A DNA stretch of 64,000 nucleotides from Mytilus edulis. Its lineage: Eukaryota; Mollusca; Bivalvia; Mytilida; Mytilidae. Position 1 is the stretch's first letter. Each line of letters starts with the position of its first letter. The DNA lies in assembly GCF_963676685.1 (NCBI RefSeq), contig NC_092349.1, positions 55,565,232 to 55,629,231 on the forward strand, given 5' to 3'. A program made the translations under genes and the position numbers. The notes under the pieces were generated by a model. The model was not told where the DNA came from. It did no database searches and saw only the letters and a program-made list of their open reading frames with translations. Positions 10,613 through 20,818 of this stretch are shown here, one piece after another.

Positions 10613-10660
10613 AGTACGCCAGACGCGCGTTTCGTCTTCATAAGACTCATCAGTGACGCT
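10613..10660 (-). ncRNA. Hammerhead ribozyme, copy 1
   Basis: Minus strand order: stem I strand GCGTCA, core CTGATGA, stem II GTCT-tatga-AGAC, GAAA, self-complementary stem III ACGCGCGT, C at the cleavage site, then TGGCG closing stem I (A-U, C-G, U-G, G-C, C-G). All core nucleotides of a type I hammerhead are present. Cleavage is expected after GUC, between 10622 and 10621. Stem III is tiny and palindromic, so a dimeric fold is likely, as in other retrozymes. Confidence 0.85.
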
Positions 10661-10968
10661 CATATCAAAATATTTAAACAGCCAAACTAGTACAAAGTTG
10701 AAAAGCATTGAGGATCCAAAATTCCAAAAAGTTGAGCCAAATACTACTAAGGTAATCTATGCCTGGAATAAGAAAATCCTTAGTTTTTTCGAAAAATTCA
10801 AAGTTTTGTAAACAGGAAATTTATAAAAATGACCACATAATTGATATTCATGTCAACACCGAAGTGTTGACTACTGGGCTAGTGATACCCTCGGGGACGA
10901 AACGTCCACCAGCAGTGGCATCGACCCAGTGGTGTTAATAGTTATCAAAGGTACCAGGATTATAATTT

Positions 10969-11016
10969 AGTACGCCAGACGCGCGTTTCGTCTACATAAG
11001 ACTCATCAGTGACGCT
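10969..11016 (-). ncRNA. Hammerhead ribozyme, copy 2
   Basis: Same core as copy 1, with stem II loop TATGT instead of TATGA. All conserved core nucleotides and stem I pairs are intact. It lies 356 bp from copy 1. Confidence 0.85.
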
Positions 11017-11324
11017 CATATCAAAATATTTAAAAAGCCAAACTAGTACAAAGTTGAAAAGCATTGAGGATCCAAAATTCCAAAAAGTTGAGCCAAATAC
11101 TACTAAGGTAATCTATGCCTGGAATAAGAAAATCCTTAGTTTTTTCGAAAAATTCAAAGTTTTGTAAACAGGAAATTTATAAAAATGACCACATAATTGA
11201 TATTCATGTCAACACCGAAGTGTTGACTACTGGGCTAGTGATACCCTCGGGGACGAAACGTCCACCAGCAGTGGCATCGACCCAGTGGTGTTAATAGTTA
11301 TCAAAGGTACCAGGATTATAATTT

Positions 11325-11372
11325 AGTACGCCAGACGCGCGTTTCGTCTACATAAGACTCATCAGTGACGCT
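11325..11372 (-). ncRNA. Hammerhead ribozyme, copy 3
   Basis: Identical to copy 2 in the core and stems. It closes the array, so two full monomers are bounded by ribozymes on both sides. Confidence 0.85.
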
Positions 11373-11382
11373 CATATCAAAA

Positions 11383-12125
11383 TATATTATACATGTACCT
11401 ATATGTTGTAAAACATTTGGTTAATAAAGAATTGAAATATTTACAATGATTGTATATTCTGGCGCGTGTAATTGTATAGTCTGACGCGTGTACAAAGTTG
11501 AAGGTGTTAATTGGATGTTATTGCAGTAATAAAACAGGGGACACGCGCGTCGTTAATCTCAGATCATTCCATTTGATGTTCCACATTGTGTGTACTGTTA
11601 TTACCTTAATGTTGTTCCTATCAAGAACAATGAATTATACTGTTAGAAAGGAAAAAAATATTTCATGTTTTTGTTTCAATAAATCCTTCAAAGGAAAGTT
11701 GACCTTTTTTTGTTTTTGTTTCAATTTTATAGAGTGTACATTTCCTTTGCTCTACCAAGCTGACTGAAGTCATTCAACTTTGATGTTTAGTATAAAGTAA
11801 ATTGTCAGCATTTCAGTATTATTCTCGCAAAAGTACGTTTATTCATACTTTGACTTTGATGAAAACAGATAAATCCATTATCTTATACATATTCTTCATA
11901 TTTAGAAATAAAAAAAGAAGCTCAATCTCTTTCTTCTTCACAAATGTTTAATTTCTTCATCTACCAATATACTAATATAAACTTCGCAATCTCTTTCTTC
12001 CTCACAAATGTTTCATTTCTTCGTCTATCTATATAATAAAACATTTTAATTAGACAGATCTGCTCGTAAATTTAGAAAAAAACATTACATACAAATTTAT
12101 TTATATTTAATATCTAATATTTAAT
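11383..12125. other. AT-rich spacer
   Basis: 'ctcaatctctttcttcttca' then 'caaatgttt' is imperfectly repeated at about 11920 and 11985. No gene was recognised. Confidence 0.5.
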
Positions 12126-12129
12126 AATA

Positions 12130-12319
12130 ATAAAAAATGTTTTCTTGTCGCTAAATAGTCTTCTTGTCGCTTGTTGTCGCTAAAATAATTCTTGTTGTCG
12201 CTTCTTGTCGCTTGTTGACGCTTGTTGTCGCTTCTTGACGCTTGTTGTCGCTTGTCGCTTCTTGACGCTTGTTGTCGCTTGTCGCTTCTTGACGCTTGTT
12301 GTCGCTAATTAGTGAGACC
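12130..12319 (-). repeat. AGCGACAA-rich repeat, copy 2 (expanded)
   Basis: It is the inverse of the 9036-9150 repeat with the same ends ('ctaattagtgagacc' at the right, 'cttgtcgctaaatag' at the left). The interior has an expanded array of 'cttgttgtcgcttgtcgctt' then 'cttgacg' units, period about 27-36 bp. Confidence 0.8.
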
Positions 12320-13150
12320 CAATAAAACAAGTTCAAAAATGTCTGTGATTTTAAGTTACCTTGTCCTAGAAAACAAATGGTAAACAGGAGCTCATAAAAA
12401 ATTTCTTTGTTTCCTTGTACCTTATCTTCATTAGCATGTTTAGACTGTTATTATAGTGTTAAAAACGATAGAGTAATACAGTTTAGCCATGACACTACCT
12501 TGGGATCAGTTTTTCGGTTTTAGCTTCTATCCTTAAAAATCCTTCATTTCCGGTTTACAGACTCATATCACTTAGAAGTCAGTAACTTCATAGAATCATT
12601 TAGACGTAAAACTAATTATGAACCCAAAAGAAATTAATATAATAATTGTACAACGTACGTTAATTATTTACTTAAACAAATTTAGAAAAAATCATGTCAC
12701 GTGAGGGTATCCAAACTGCACCTATTCTGTTGGTTTATTTTGTACTTTTATCAAAATTTACTATTTACTTACATCGATTTAATATGGGATCCATATTATT
12801 TGAATCATAGAAAAATGAGTATGAATTGACCTCCAATCGAACCGTGGTCCTGTAATTGGGGGTACCCAAATTCAAGAATTTGTATAGTATCACTATACAA
12901 ATCCTTGCCAAATTGCATCAATTCTTAAATTTGCATCCTTACTTAAAAATTGTACAACACAACAGATGCTTTGTTCTATTTCTTCAAAGTTTAAAACGAT
13001 TTGACATTAGTCCATGTTTTATACTTTTCGTTGTTTTATGGATTCGTAACATTTTTTATTTGCTCATTTAAAAAAAGATGACCTTTTATGAACATCGTTC
13101 CCATAAATTTTACTTTTTATAATTACTTTATCTGTTGATATTTACTGTAA
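12320..13150. other. Spacer including a dispersed duplicate
   Basis: Positions about 12430-12670 ('ttagcatgtttagactgtta', 'catgacactaccttgg', 'ttccggtttacagactc', 'cttcatagaatcatttagac') are a diverged duplicate of about 41605-41825. The rest is AT-rich with no gene recognised. Confidence 0.55.
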
Positions 13151-13335
13151 AATTGAGAATGGAAATGGGGAATATGTCAAAGAGACAACAACCCGACCAT
13201 AGAAAAAAACAACAGCCGAAGGTCACCAACAGATCTTCAATGTAGCGAGAATTTTTTTCCCGCACCCGGAGGCGTCCTTCAGCTGGCCCCTAAATAAATA
13301 TATACTAGTCTAGTGATAATGAACGCCATACTAAT
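13151..13335 (-). mobile_element. 3'-anchored retroelement copy
   Basis: It has the same terminus as 9646-9820 ('attgagaatggaaatgggga') and the same 'cccggaggcgtccttcagct' interior. Read on the minus strand it ends at the family 3' terminus. Confidence 0.7.
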
Positions 13336-13339
13336 TTCC

Positions 13340-14295
13340 AAATTGTACATGAGAAACTACAAGAGGCTGTCACAACGACAGCAAACCGGATTTATTAACA
13401 TTTAGTTGTGTCCTGGCAATATCACAAGAACCATTACTGATGAATGGTGATAGTCAAAATCATCATTATTGAACTTGACCTCTATTTTGTCATTAGGGAG
13501 CTACCATTTGATTTTTATGGGGGGAAAAGGGGGGGCTAGGAAGAAAAATTTTGTCCTGCATTTTTTTTAGCTGTAATCTCTGTCCTGCCTCTTTATTTTT
13601 CACTTTGTTCGGTCCTGCCTTTTTTTTTAGTTTATCCTGACTTTTTTTTACCTAAATTGTCGTCCTGACTTTTTTTTTTGCAAGTGTCTCATCCTGCCTT
13701 TTATTTTTACTCAAAACTCCTGTCCTGCCTATTTTTTTCAAATTTCATCCTAGCTTTGGTTGAATGGTTCATGAGAAAATGCACGGACACGACTGGAAAC
13801 ATCATTTTTCAATCTTTCAAAAACCATAACTCCTGAACAGTAAAAGTCAAAATCGTCATTATTGAACTTGACCTCCATTTTGCAATCAGTAACAACATAT
13901 TAAAATTTGGAAAGCTTTGGTAGAACAGTTCCTGTGTGAATGCACGGACACGACTGGAAACTCCATTTTTCAATCTTTCAAGAACCATAACTCCTGAACG
14001 GTAAAAGTCAAAATCGTCATTATTGAACTTGACCTCCATTTTGTCATCAGTAACAACATATTAAAATTTGGGAAGCTTTGGTAGAACAGTTCATGCGTAC
14101 ATGCACGAACACGACTGGAAACTCCATTTTTCAATCTTTCAAGAACCATAACTCCTGAATGGTAAAAGTCAAAATCGCCATTATTGAACTTGACCTTCAT
14201 TAAGTTGTCAGTAACAACATATTAAAATTTTAAAAGCTCTGGTTGAACGGTTCATGAGTTAATGCACGGGCAACATTTGAATGCAGCCCGCGCGC
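13340..14295. repeat. 161-bp satellite array, interrupted
   Basis: The units contain 'caagaaccataactcctgaa', 'gtcaaaatcgtcattattga', 'agtaacaacatattaaaatt' and 'tgcacggacacgactggaaa'. The two reading frames at 13809-14039 and 13970-14200 are the same peptide shifted by exactly 161 bp, which shows the period. About four units are present. Positions 13500-13740 interrupt the first with a low-complexity run of 'tcctgccttttttt' repeats. The array ends in a (gcccg)n-like tract at 14290-14320. Confidence 0.8.
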
Positions 14296-14984
14296 TCGCC
14301 CGCCCGCCCGCCCGCCGTACACCCCCAAATCAATAACCGACATTTTTGTCACAAAAATCCGGTTAAAAATGAAATAATACAAGACTAACAAAGGCCAGAG
14401 GCTCCTGACTTGGGACAGGTGAACGTTTTGATCATATATAAATATATTCACTTATGCTAAAATATGGGTATAATGACAAATCATACAAATTCAAATTGTT
14501 TAACTAGTTTAAATGAAACTTTTAAGATTTCCTCAGATATTTTTGTTCAGTAGACTTTGTTGACATAAAATATCATTCATATGATCATAAAAAAATAACT
14601 ATATCAACAAATCAAAGCACCAAAGGGTGCTATAGGCAGTTAATCAAAATCCTATAGGCAAACTTGGCCAAGTTCAGATGAATAGTGTAAAGAAATAGTC
14701 AAAATATTTATCTCGGGCATTGTTCTCAGCTATCTCGTAAGTATCAAATAATGCTTGTACAGTAATGTTTACGTTATGCAATCCTACCACTTTCAAAAGT
14801 TATTCCCAATTTATATTTATAAAGATTCAATGTCTGACATTATGCACATGCACTGTCCTCTGTTAGGGATAGTTTTGTGCCAGTTAAGATGCTTAAACCG
14901 CAACATTATATGTGTACCCGTGACAGTGTCCATAGTGTGGACCCACTAATGTGGTGATTGTTGCTGTATATCATATTTATTTTT
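14296..14984. other. Spacer with retroelement scrap
   Basis: Positions 14375-14420 ('acaaaggccagaggctcctg' then 'acttgggacagg') are a fragment shared with 8580, 41405, 44050 and 54675. Nothing else was recognised. Confidence 0.5.
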
Positions 14985-15375
14985 CATAATTGTTTTGTAC
15001 ATTTTTTTAAATTTTAATTTCTTGTGTATTTTTCTGATTTTAGTATGATGTCCAAGTTATTGTAAATGCTCTTTTGTTCCGACGTTGGAAAGTTCCGGGC
15101 GGAAAGAACTAATTAGGCGAAAAGTTTTTGAGGAACTTATTAACTAGTTACTTTGCTCTTCCTCTGGTTTAAAAGTTCCACCGGAACAAAGTGACTAGTT
15201 GACATAGTATACATTTTTGTTATTATGTTAAGAAGCCAGCAAAAGCAATCCTTGAGTGTAGGAGTTTCTCCCTGCATTAAAAATCCATTGTTAACCTTCG
15301 ACTGTTGTCTGCTCTTAGATCAGGTTATTGTCTCTATGACACATTCCCCATTTTCATTCTCAATTTTATTAACGT
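14985..15375 (+). mobile_element. 3'-anchored retroelement copy with internal foreign segment
   Basis: It has the family 3' end 'ttgtctctatgacacattcc' then 'ccattttcattctcaatttt' (plus strand) and upstream 'aatttcttgtgtatttttct'. The middle, 15060-15210, is instead a GGAACTTT/ACTAGT segment matching the inverse of 40127-40258 at roughly 90 percent by eye. Confidence 0.6.
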
Positions 15376-15472
15376 CTCAAATTATAAATGAATTAAAATA
15401 TCTTGATTACGGTTTAACTGACTTCCATTACTAATATCATTATAATAAAAAAAATATTGATTGAAGCGTACA

Positions 15473-15478
15473 TTTATT
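15473..15478 (-). promoter_or_regulatory. Candidate poly(A) signal for the pogo last exon
   Basis: AATAAA on the minus strand, about 290 nt beyond the stop at 15768. It is the first canonical hexamer I see downstream. Confidence 0.45.
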
Positions 15479-15767
15479 TGAATAACTATGAAATATAATT
15501 CCTCTTTTTATACGTTTATGTACAAAATGATTTCAACATGCAATGTGTTACTAGTTTCTGTTCATGTAGAATTATGTATTGGCTTTAAAACAGTTTGTAA
15601 ATTGATCAGAACGTATTTATATTACTTTTCTTCTTTGATAAACACATAAAAATCATTCTAATGTAAATACACCGACATTTCTTCAATGTATCTTACGCTT
15701 TACAATTTTTAGTTTTAATTCTTAACAGCGATTGTATTTGATATTAGCTACATAAAGTGCAATTCTG

Positions 15768-16880
15768 TCAAATCATTTCCGTAGGAATCGGGAATATTTT
15801 TGACATTCTAAAAGAACGCTGAATTTCTTCACTTGTAAATGCTTGTTGGTATGCATCTGAAACAGCTTTACATAAAGCAGATCTTTCTAACTGCGAACCT
15901 GACATGCTAGCTTTACAGTTCTCCGTCAACAAACGCTCAAAAGAACTTAAACAATCGACTTGTAATGGCTGAATTGTCTTGTATTCGTCTGCAGGAAGAA
16001 CAATTAAAGTAATTTGGTTTTGTTCTGCCCATTCCAATATTTCAACAGAGACATACAGGTCATGTCCGTCAACGAGAAGAATCTTATGATCCTGAGGTAG
16101 CGTGTGGCGAAGGAAATGAGTTGTCAGATATTTTAAAAATATCTCCGATGGAAACAATCTCTCTTCTGCTAGAAACCCGAAACCTGGTTTACAATCTTCC
16201 TGTAGACGATTTATATCCAAATTTGATTTACCCTCGGGAAAAACATACCAAGGAGGGATAACGTTGCCAGCGCCATTTGCACAAATAAACAAAGTGATTG
16301 CTTCTTCATGAGAAGGGACCTCTCTGATTGCATAAGGCCATGAGTAAGATAATTCTGTAGAGCTTAAACTATAAATTGAACAAGGCCTCTCGGATAAGTC
16401 ATATTTGTTAACACAAGAAGACAAATATGAGAAAAAACTTGAGACACGTGTCAAATCCCGTGTTTGAGTTCTATCCATTTGTGTAAGTTTAATCCTCAAC
16501 TCTTTAAGCTTAGGAAAGTTCTCACACAACAAATAAAACCAATGTTTTGTGACTGGTTTATCGTGCTTACGCTTGCCAATGCTTACAACATATTGACTTG
16601 ATAACGTACACAGTTCATCGATTGTGTAATTATATCCCTGTTTCATCAGCATCATTATACAGTTGGTCAATTTTTCTGATTCATTTTGATCCAGGGTTGC
16701 ATTTTTTCCTCTTCTTCCTTTCGTAGGATTTCCCTTTTTCACTCTATCTCGTAGTGTGCTATCAGGAATCTTGAATTTCGTGCATGCTTCCTTAAACGAC
16801 ATTTTCTTTGATACAACTGCCTCGTATGCTATAATCATTTTTTCTTCATAATTCATCTCCGTAACCTCTCCTTGATTGTC
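15768..16880 (-). CDS. Last exon: pogo/Tigger transposase-derived DNA-binding module
   Basis: The frame is open from an AG acceptor at 16882-16881 ('tattttgtag' then GAC AAT CAA) to a stop at 15768: 370 codons, entered in phase 0, so it can follow the BTB exon's phase 0 donor. Eight codons precede the first ATG (16856). Numbered from that ATG: a psq/CENP-B-type helix-turn-helix at about 5-42 (AYEAVVSKKMSFKEAC then IPDSTLRDRVKKG), a second HTH_Tnp_Tc5-like region at 60-120, then a DDE_1-type fold (CANGAGNVIPPWYVF, KILLVDGHD, TIQPLQV). Against the family, the first catalytic Asp is Ser165 and the third is Gln299; only Asp263 remains. No terminal inverted repeats flank it. It is therefore best read as a domesticated DNA-binding domain used as an alternative 3' exon of the minus BTB gene. 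A decaying stand-alone transposase is the alternative, but the long intact frame and matched acceptor argue against that. Confidence 0.85.
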   Translation of the reverse strand, partial: DNQGEVTEMNYEEKMIIAYEAVVSKKMSFKEACTKFKIPDSTLRDRVKKGNPTKGRRGKNATLDQNESEKLTNCIMMLMKQGYNYTIDELCTLSSQYVVSIGKRKHDKPVTKHWFYLLCENFPKLKELRIKLTQMDRTQTRDLTRVSSFFSYLSSCVNKYDLSERPCSIYSLSSTELSYSWPYAIREVPSHEEAITLFICANGAGNVIPPWYVFPEGKSNLDINRLQEDCKPGFGFLAEERLFPSEIFLKYLTTHFLRHTLPQDHKILLVDGHDLYVSVEILEWAEQNQITLIVLPADEYKTIQPLQVDCLSSFERLLTENCKASMSGSQLERSALCKAVSDAYQQAFTSEEIQRSFRMSKIFPIPTEMI

Positions 16881-17119
16881 CTACAAAATAATTATAATAA
16901 TATAAACAACAGTTCATTAGTCTTTTCTTTAAACTAGGAGATGAAAACACACTTCCCGATTAACATAGTCATGTCGAATATAGTCTCACGTTGTAGTACT
17001 TTACTTTTTCCGAAACAATATACAATTTCTAGGTCATTTCATTTAAGAGGGCATATGGTTTGCGTGTTTTCATAGATGGTTTCTATTGGGTGTGAATAAG
17101 AAATAATTGATAAAGATAT
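16881..17119 (-). other. Intron sequence upstream of the pogo exon
   Basis: AT-rich. The 3' splice site at its low-coordinate end is 'caaaatattttgtag' by pattern, with a weak polypyrimidine tract. Confidence 0.5.
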
Positions 17120-17235
17120 TAGAAGATGTGGTATAGGAGTGCCAATGAGACAACTCTTCATCCAAGTCAAAATTTGTAAAGTAAACCATTTTATGCCAAA
17201 GTATGGTATTCAACACTGAATTGGAATTGATATGT
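17120..17235 (-). mobile_element. Short '...cttcttttt' retroelement fragment
   Basis: 'agaagatgtggtataggagt' then 'gccaatgagacaactcttca' is the inverse of the family 3' end. The remainder is diverged. Confidence 0.6.
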
Positions 17236-17296
17236 TTTGGGTATTAGACATGCAAATTCAGTAGTTGTAGAGATATTCAAGCAATTAACTACTAAA

Positions 17297-17570
17297 ACTA
17301 GAGGCTCTAAAGAGCCTGTGTCGCTCACCTTGGTCTATGAGAATATTAAACAAAGGAAGCAGATTGAAAATTGACTTCAAAGGGCAATAACTCCTAAAGG
17401 GGTCAACTGACCGTTTCGGTCATGTTGACTTATTTGTAAATCTTACTTTGCGTCGCCAGTAAACTTAATTTGCGACCATCAAATCCCCAATTGATGCCGT
17501 CGGAGCTTTAAATACAATAAAGTTATCTCCTAAATATAATAACCAAAAACAGCAAAATTTCCTTAAAATT
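17297..17570 (+). mobile_element. Truncated copy of the 4329-5165 repeat family
   Basis: It begins 'ctagaggctctaaagagcct', contains 'ttcggtcatgttgacttatt' and stops near 'aaccaaaaacagcaaaattt'. The 3' half is missing. Confidence 0.65.
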
Positions 17571-18634
17571 AACGATTGCCATTGTTTTCATTGACACATG
17601 TATACATGTGGCTGGATAATATTATTTTCAAAACTAATTCAACTGCACATGTGAAATGTAATTTACGTAATCTGAATAGTTGCAAAATAGTTAAACCCGG
17701 ATACAAGTGTATGAACAATGTACTTTCTTATGGAGGGGTGTTGAAGTTACACCTTTACGATGTTGACTACATTTATTTTAATCTAAATGATGCATGTGAA
17801 TTAAAATTATGCAACAATGACCCTCAATAGCAGGCATACATAGAAAGGCCTTAGGGTCCCATGAGTTTCAAAGTAATCAATGGAGTGGGGAATCCAAAAC
17901 AACCATTCAATCTAATACTCCTTGAAGTTAAGAAGACTATACGCATGCGCATGAATACCTAAACAAAACCTGGAGCAAGAACGTATATTTTCACCAAGGT
18001 TAATTAAACGACCTAGATGATTCTCTATTTCTTTATGGAAGTACAATATCAAATATTAGTTTCATAACGGTGACATATAAGAAAAACTTCACTTCAGTTC
18101 TTATATGTCAGAAAAAGTTTTATCGGAATTCAGAGAACTCTCACATTTTATCAAAACTGGGGAATTCCGTTTGACGGGTTTCTAAATTTATAAAAACACT
18201 TAATATTAATACTGCTTAATTCCGATTTCCCGTATTATTAAAAGCACGCATATAAGTCAATGGAAATATGAAGATAATGAGAACATTATAGGAATGTTGT
18301 TTAAGTTCAATCCATTTGTATGCTTTTACATTTTAAAACAATACAATCATAAGTATCTGAGATGTTTCTTAATGTTTGAATAAAACGATTGATGTGAGGG
18401 TATGGCCCTGAGCCAATGGTTAATGTCTACAGATTGCTAGTAAGCAATCGTATCCAAAAATGTGTGTTCGTCCTAATCCTATCTACCCAGAAAATTGCTG
18501 TCTACTCGAAAACTTTTATTGTTCTGATGTAAGCTATTTTTTAATCAGATACTAGGTAATACTAACGATACATTCATTTCTTTTTTCGAAAAAAAGAAAA
18601 TGTGTACCTACCTACCCTCAGTCGCTTCTTTATG
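17571..18634. other. Intron sequence, small hairpin
   Basis: Positions 18070-18110 form a perfect 13-bp hairpin (tgacatataagaa / ttcttatatgtca, 14-nt loop). The open frame 17576-17830 has no recognised domain. Nothing else was seen. Confidence 0.45.
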
Positions 18635-18850
18635 GTATGATCTTAGCCTTCCTGAGCAACTAAGATAACCTAGTTTTTTGTGAGGTAGTATTGTTCATAG
18701 TCCTTAGTTTTCTATGTTGTTTCTTGTGTACTGTTATTTGTATGTTTGTCTTTATCTGTTTAGTCAAATGGCGTTGTCAGTTTAATTTCGACTTCGACAG
18801 TTTGACTATGGTATATGTCGGTCCTTTTTTTGTGTAGGGTTTGGGTACAC
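18635..18850 (+). mobile_element. Dispersed '...tggcgttgtcag...' retroelement fragment
   Basis: 'tatgttgtttcttgtgtact', 'tttgtctttatctgtttagt' and 'atggcgttgtcagtttaatt' match 25060-25250 in the same orientation and, inverted, 19120-19270 and 25400-25519. Confidence 0.6.
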
Positions 18851-19119
18851 CAAAATATTTTGATGTGTTGTTCCATGTGCCACATAAAAAGATTCTACAT
18901 TTAGATCAAAAGTAAAACCCTTTTCGATTTTTTCATATAAATTTTAAAACAATTATGAATATGTTTAATTTGATGTAAAATGTTTGGTTGTTTAACGTTA
19001 CTATTAATATCATTGTCTGTTTTAATAATGGAGGAAGTTGGTGTATCGGCAAATGGTAATGCAAAGTTGCTTTCCGAATATGTTGGTACATGTATTTTTT
19101 TAAAGAGTGGTGAAGGAAA
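18851..19119. other. Intron sequence
   Basis: Nothing recognised. Confidence 0.5.
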
Positions 19120-19270
19120 CGGACATTAAAACTCATGAGATGATGAGTCGAAAATAAACTCACAACGCTATTGCTAAAGAAGAAAAGACAAAGAGACAAG
19201 CAACAATACACCAATCACCACATAAAAAACTAAACTACACGAACCCACTAAAATAATGGGATGATCTCAT
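19120..19270 (-). mobile_element. Inverted copy of the 18635-18850 family
   Basis: 'aactcatgagatgatgagtc', 'acgctattgctaaagaagaa' and 'caatacaccaatcaccacat' are the complement of family sequence. Confidence 0.5.
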
Positions 19271-19635
19271 ATGCTCCGAAAGCAGGTTTAAGTTGAAATG
19301 TTCCCCTTTTACGTAAACACACATATATCTGCAATGGATGCCAAGGACTGACTGTTGTATGACCAGATTTATCTAGCTGAAGTCACTTTGGGTAAATTAT
19401 GTCAGCATTTTCACTGATCTCTTGATCGCCAGCAGAAAATATTACATCAAAGTATCTAGTACTGCTGTTGAGAATCAAATATTTTTATTTCACTCAAATT
19501 GATGAAAAAAGACTCATAACAAGGTAAAAGAGCGATTGACAATCACAGCTGCAGTGGATTTTTTTTTATCCTATGAGATTTTGACAGCTTTGTGATTCAT
19601 AAGAAAAAACCAAAGGCTATTGACATGATATTGAT
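19271..19635. other. Intron sequence
   Basis: Nothing recognised. Confidence 0.5.
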
Positions 19636-19753
19636 CAGAGGCGGATCCGCCCCCCCCCCCTTTTTTGGGAAAAAAATGGTTGCTTATATAGGGAATCACT
19701 GAAGCGTGACAGGAGTGGGCCCCTACTTATGAAAATTCCTGGATCCGCCACTG
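19636..19753. mobile_element. 118-bp MITE (CAGAGGCGGATCC TIR, 5-bp target duplication)
   Basis: Left end cagaggcggatcc, right end ggatccgccactg, inverted with one mismatch. The pentamer ttgat is duplicated at 19631-19635 and 19754-19758. A second intact copy is at 43168-43320 and a one-ended copy at 48203. Confidence 0.85.
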
Positions 19754-20818
19754 TTGATAGTATACATGGCTTAGTGGAGGTTATCTCTTTAATGTACTAT
19801 GTACATCAACCTCGAGAAGTGTTTTCTTCGTTATCATAAACAAGATAAACTATTGTAATCTTCAGTTTCCAGGAAAATATCTTGTTTCACAGAATGGTTC
19901 AACCACAAATTATCATTATGACAACAAAAGCAATGAAACATATCATACCTATGTCTCTTTATGCAACTTCCCAATAACGCTTGCACAAAATATTAAAACC
20001 ATTAAACTCAGGGATTTGTCGCACCTATTTTTTTATTTTGATGCAAATGTTAAATTAAAATAGCAATACTTTAACATGCACGTTTTGCAAATATTCAAAG
20101 TCAATGAACCATGACTGTAGGTCAAGGGTTGGATAACTTCCAAGGAATCAGATGTGCCAATGCTAATACAAATGCATACCAAATACCCTTGTATTTTCAT
20201 AAGTTAATCCCCTAAAATTTAACACAATCATTAACTATGTAAAAGTTTTGTAGTATGGGAACCCATATTGAAAGGTTTCATGGATAATATAATCTCTTTG
20301 GAAATTATGCCGGTAAATTTGCATACTTAAATCAATGACTTGACATAGATGGACTTAAAATGACATACTCACAAACTAAAACTTACAAAATAAGCAAAAG
20401 TTTCGAAGTCAAGAAATCATGAATGAGGGGGAATAGTAAATTATGCTCCATTGTAGTGAGAAGAGCCAATGCTAATACATATACAGATCAAATATAATGA
20501 CCTATCACTAGTGGTTCACCATAAACTAGACCAAATCACAAACTTATACTTTTTTGACACTGGAAACAGCATGCACATGTCTTGCTAATTGACTCCGTTA
20601 AGGCGAGACAAAATTTTTTTCCTCATGTTTCATATTGAGCCTGTCATTTGCGCTTATATTCCTTTATGCATTAATTTGAATAAAAATCACAATGCTTATA
20701 CAAGTTAATTATACAAATCAATATTTTATTAACAACTCACCATGCTCACCTTTTGTAAAATATATACACACCACCATGATTACAATTTAAAAAAAACCCA
20801 TTATTTTACTATAAAATA
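19754..20818. other. Intron sequence
   Basis: AT-rich, with no exon or repeat I could name. Confidence 0.5.

Larger units (their letters stand above)
10583..11382 (-). repeat. 356-bp tandem array with hammerhead ribozymes (retrozyme-like)
   Basis: Copies start at 10583, 10939 and 11295, exactly 356 bp apart. Two monomers are complete and the third stops after its ribozyme. The monomers differ at only a few positions. Each carries a hammerhead on the minus strand (listed separately). Short tandem arrays of about 300-400 bp units with one type I hammerhead each match metazoan retrozymes, non-autonomous elements that yield small circular RNAs and are known from mussels among other animals (established knowledge, not checked here). 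Diverged relatives lie at 57686-58025 and from 63666 to the window end. Confidence 0.85.

Noticed and set aside
13436..13470. CTGATGA at 13437 as a further hammerhead
   Set aside because: No GAAA or stem II partner follows; it belongs to the satellite.
13809..14200. Two overlapping 76-codon minus frames with the same peptide
   Set aside because: They are the 161-bp satellite read twice, not genes.
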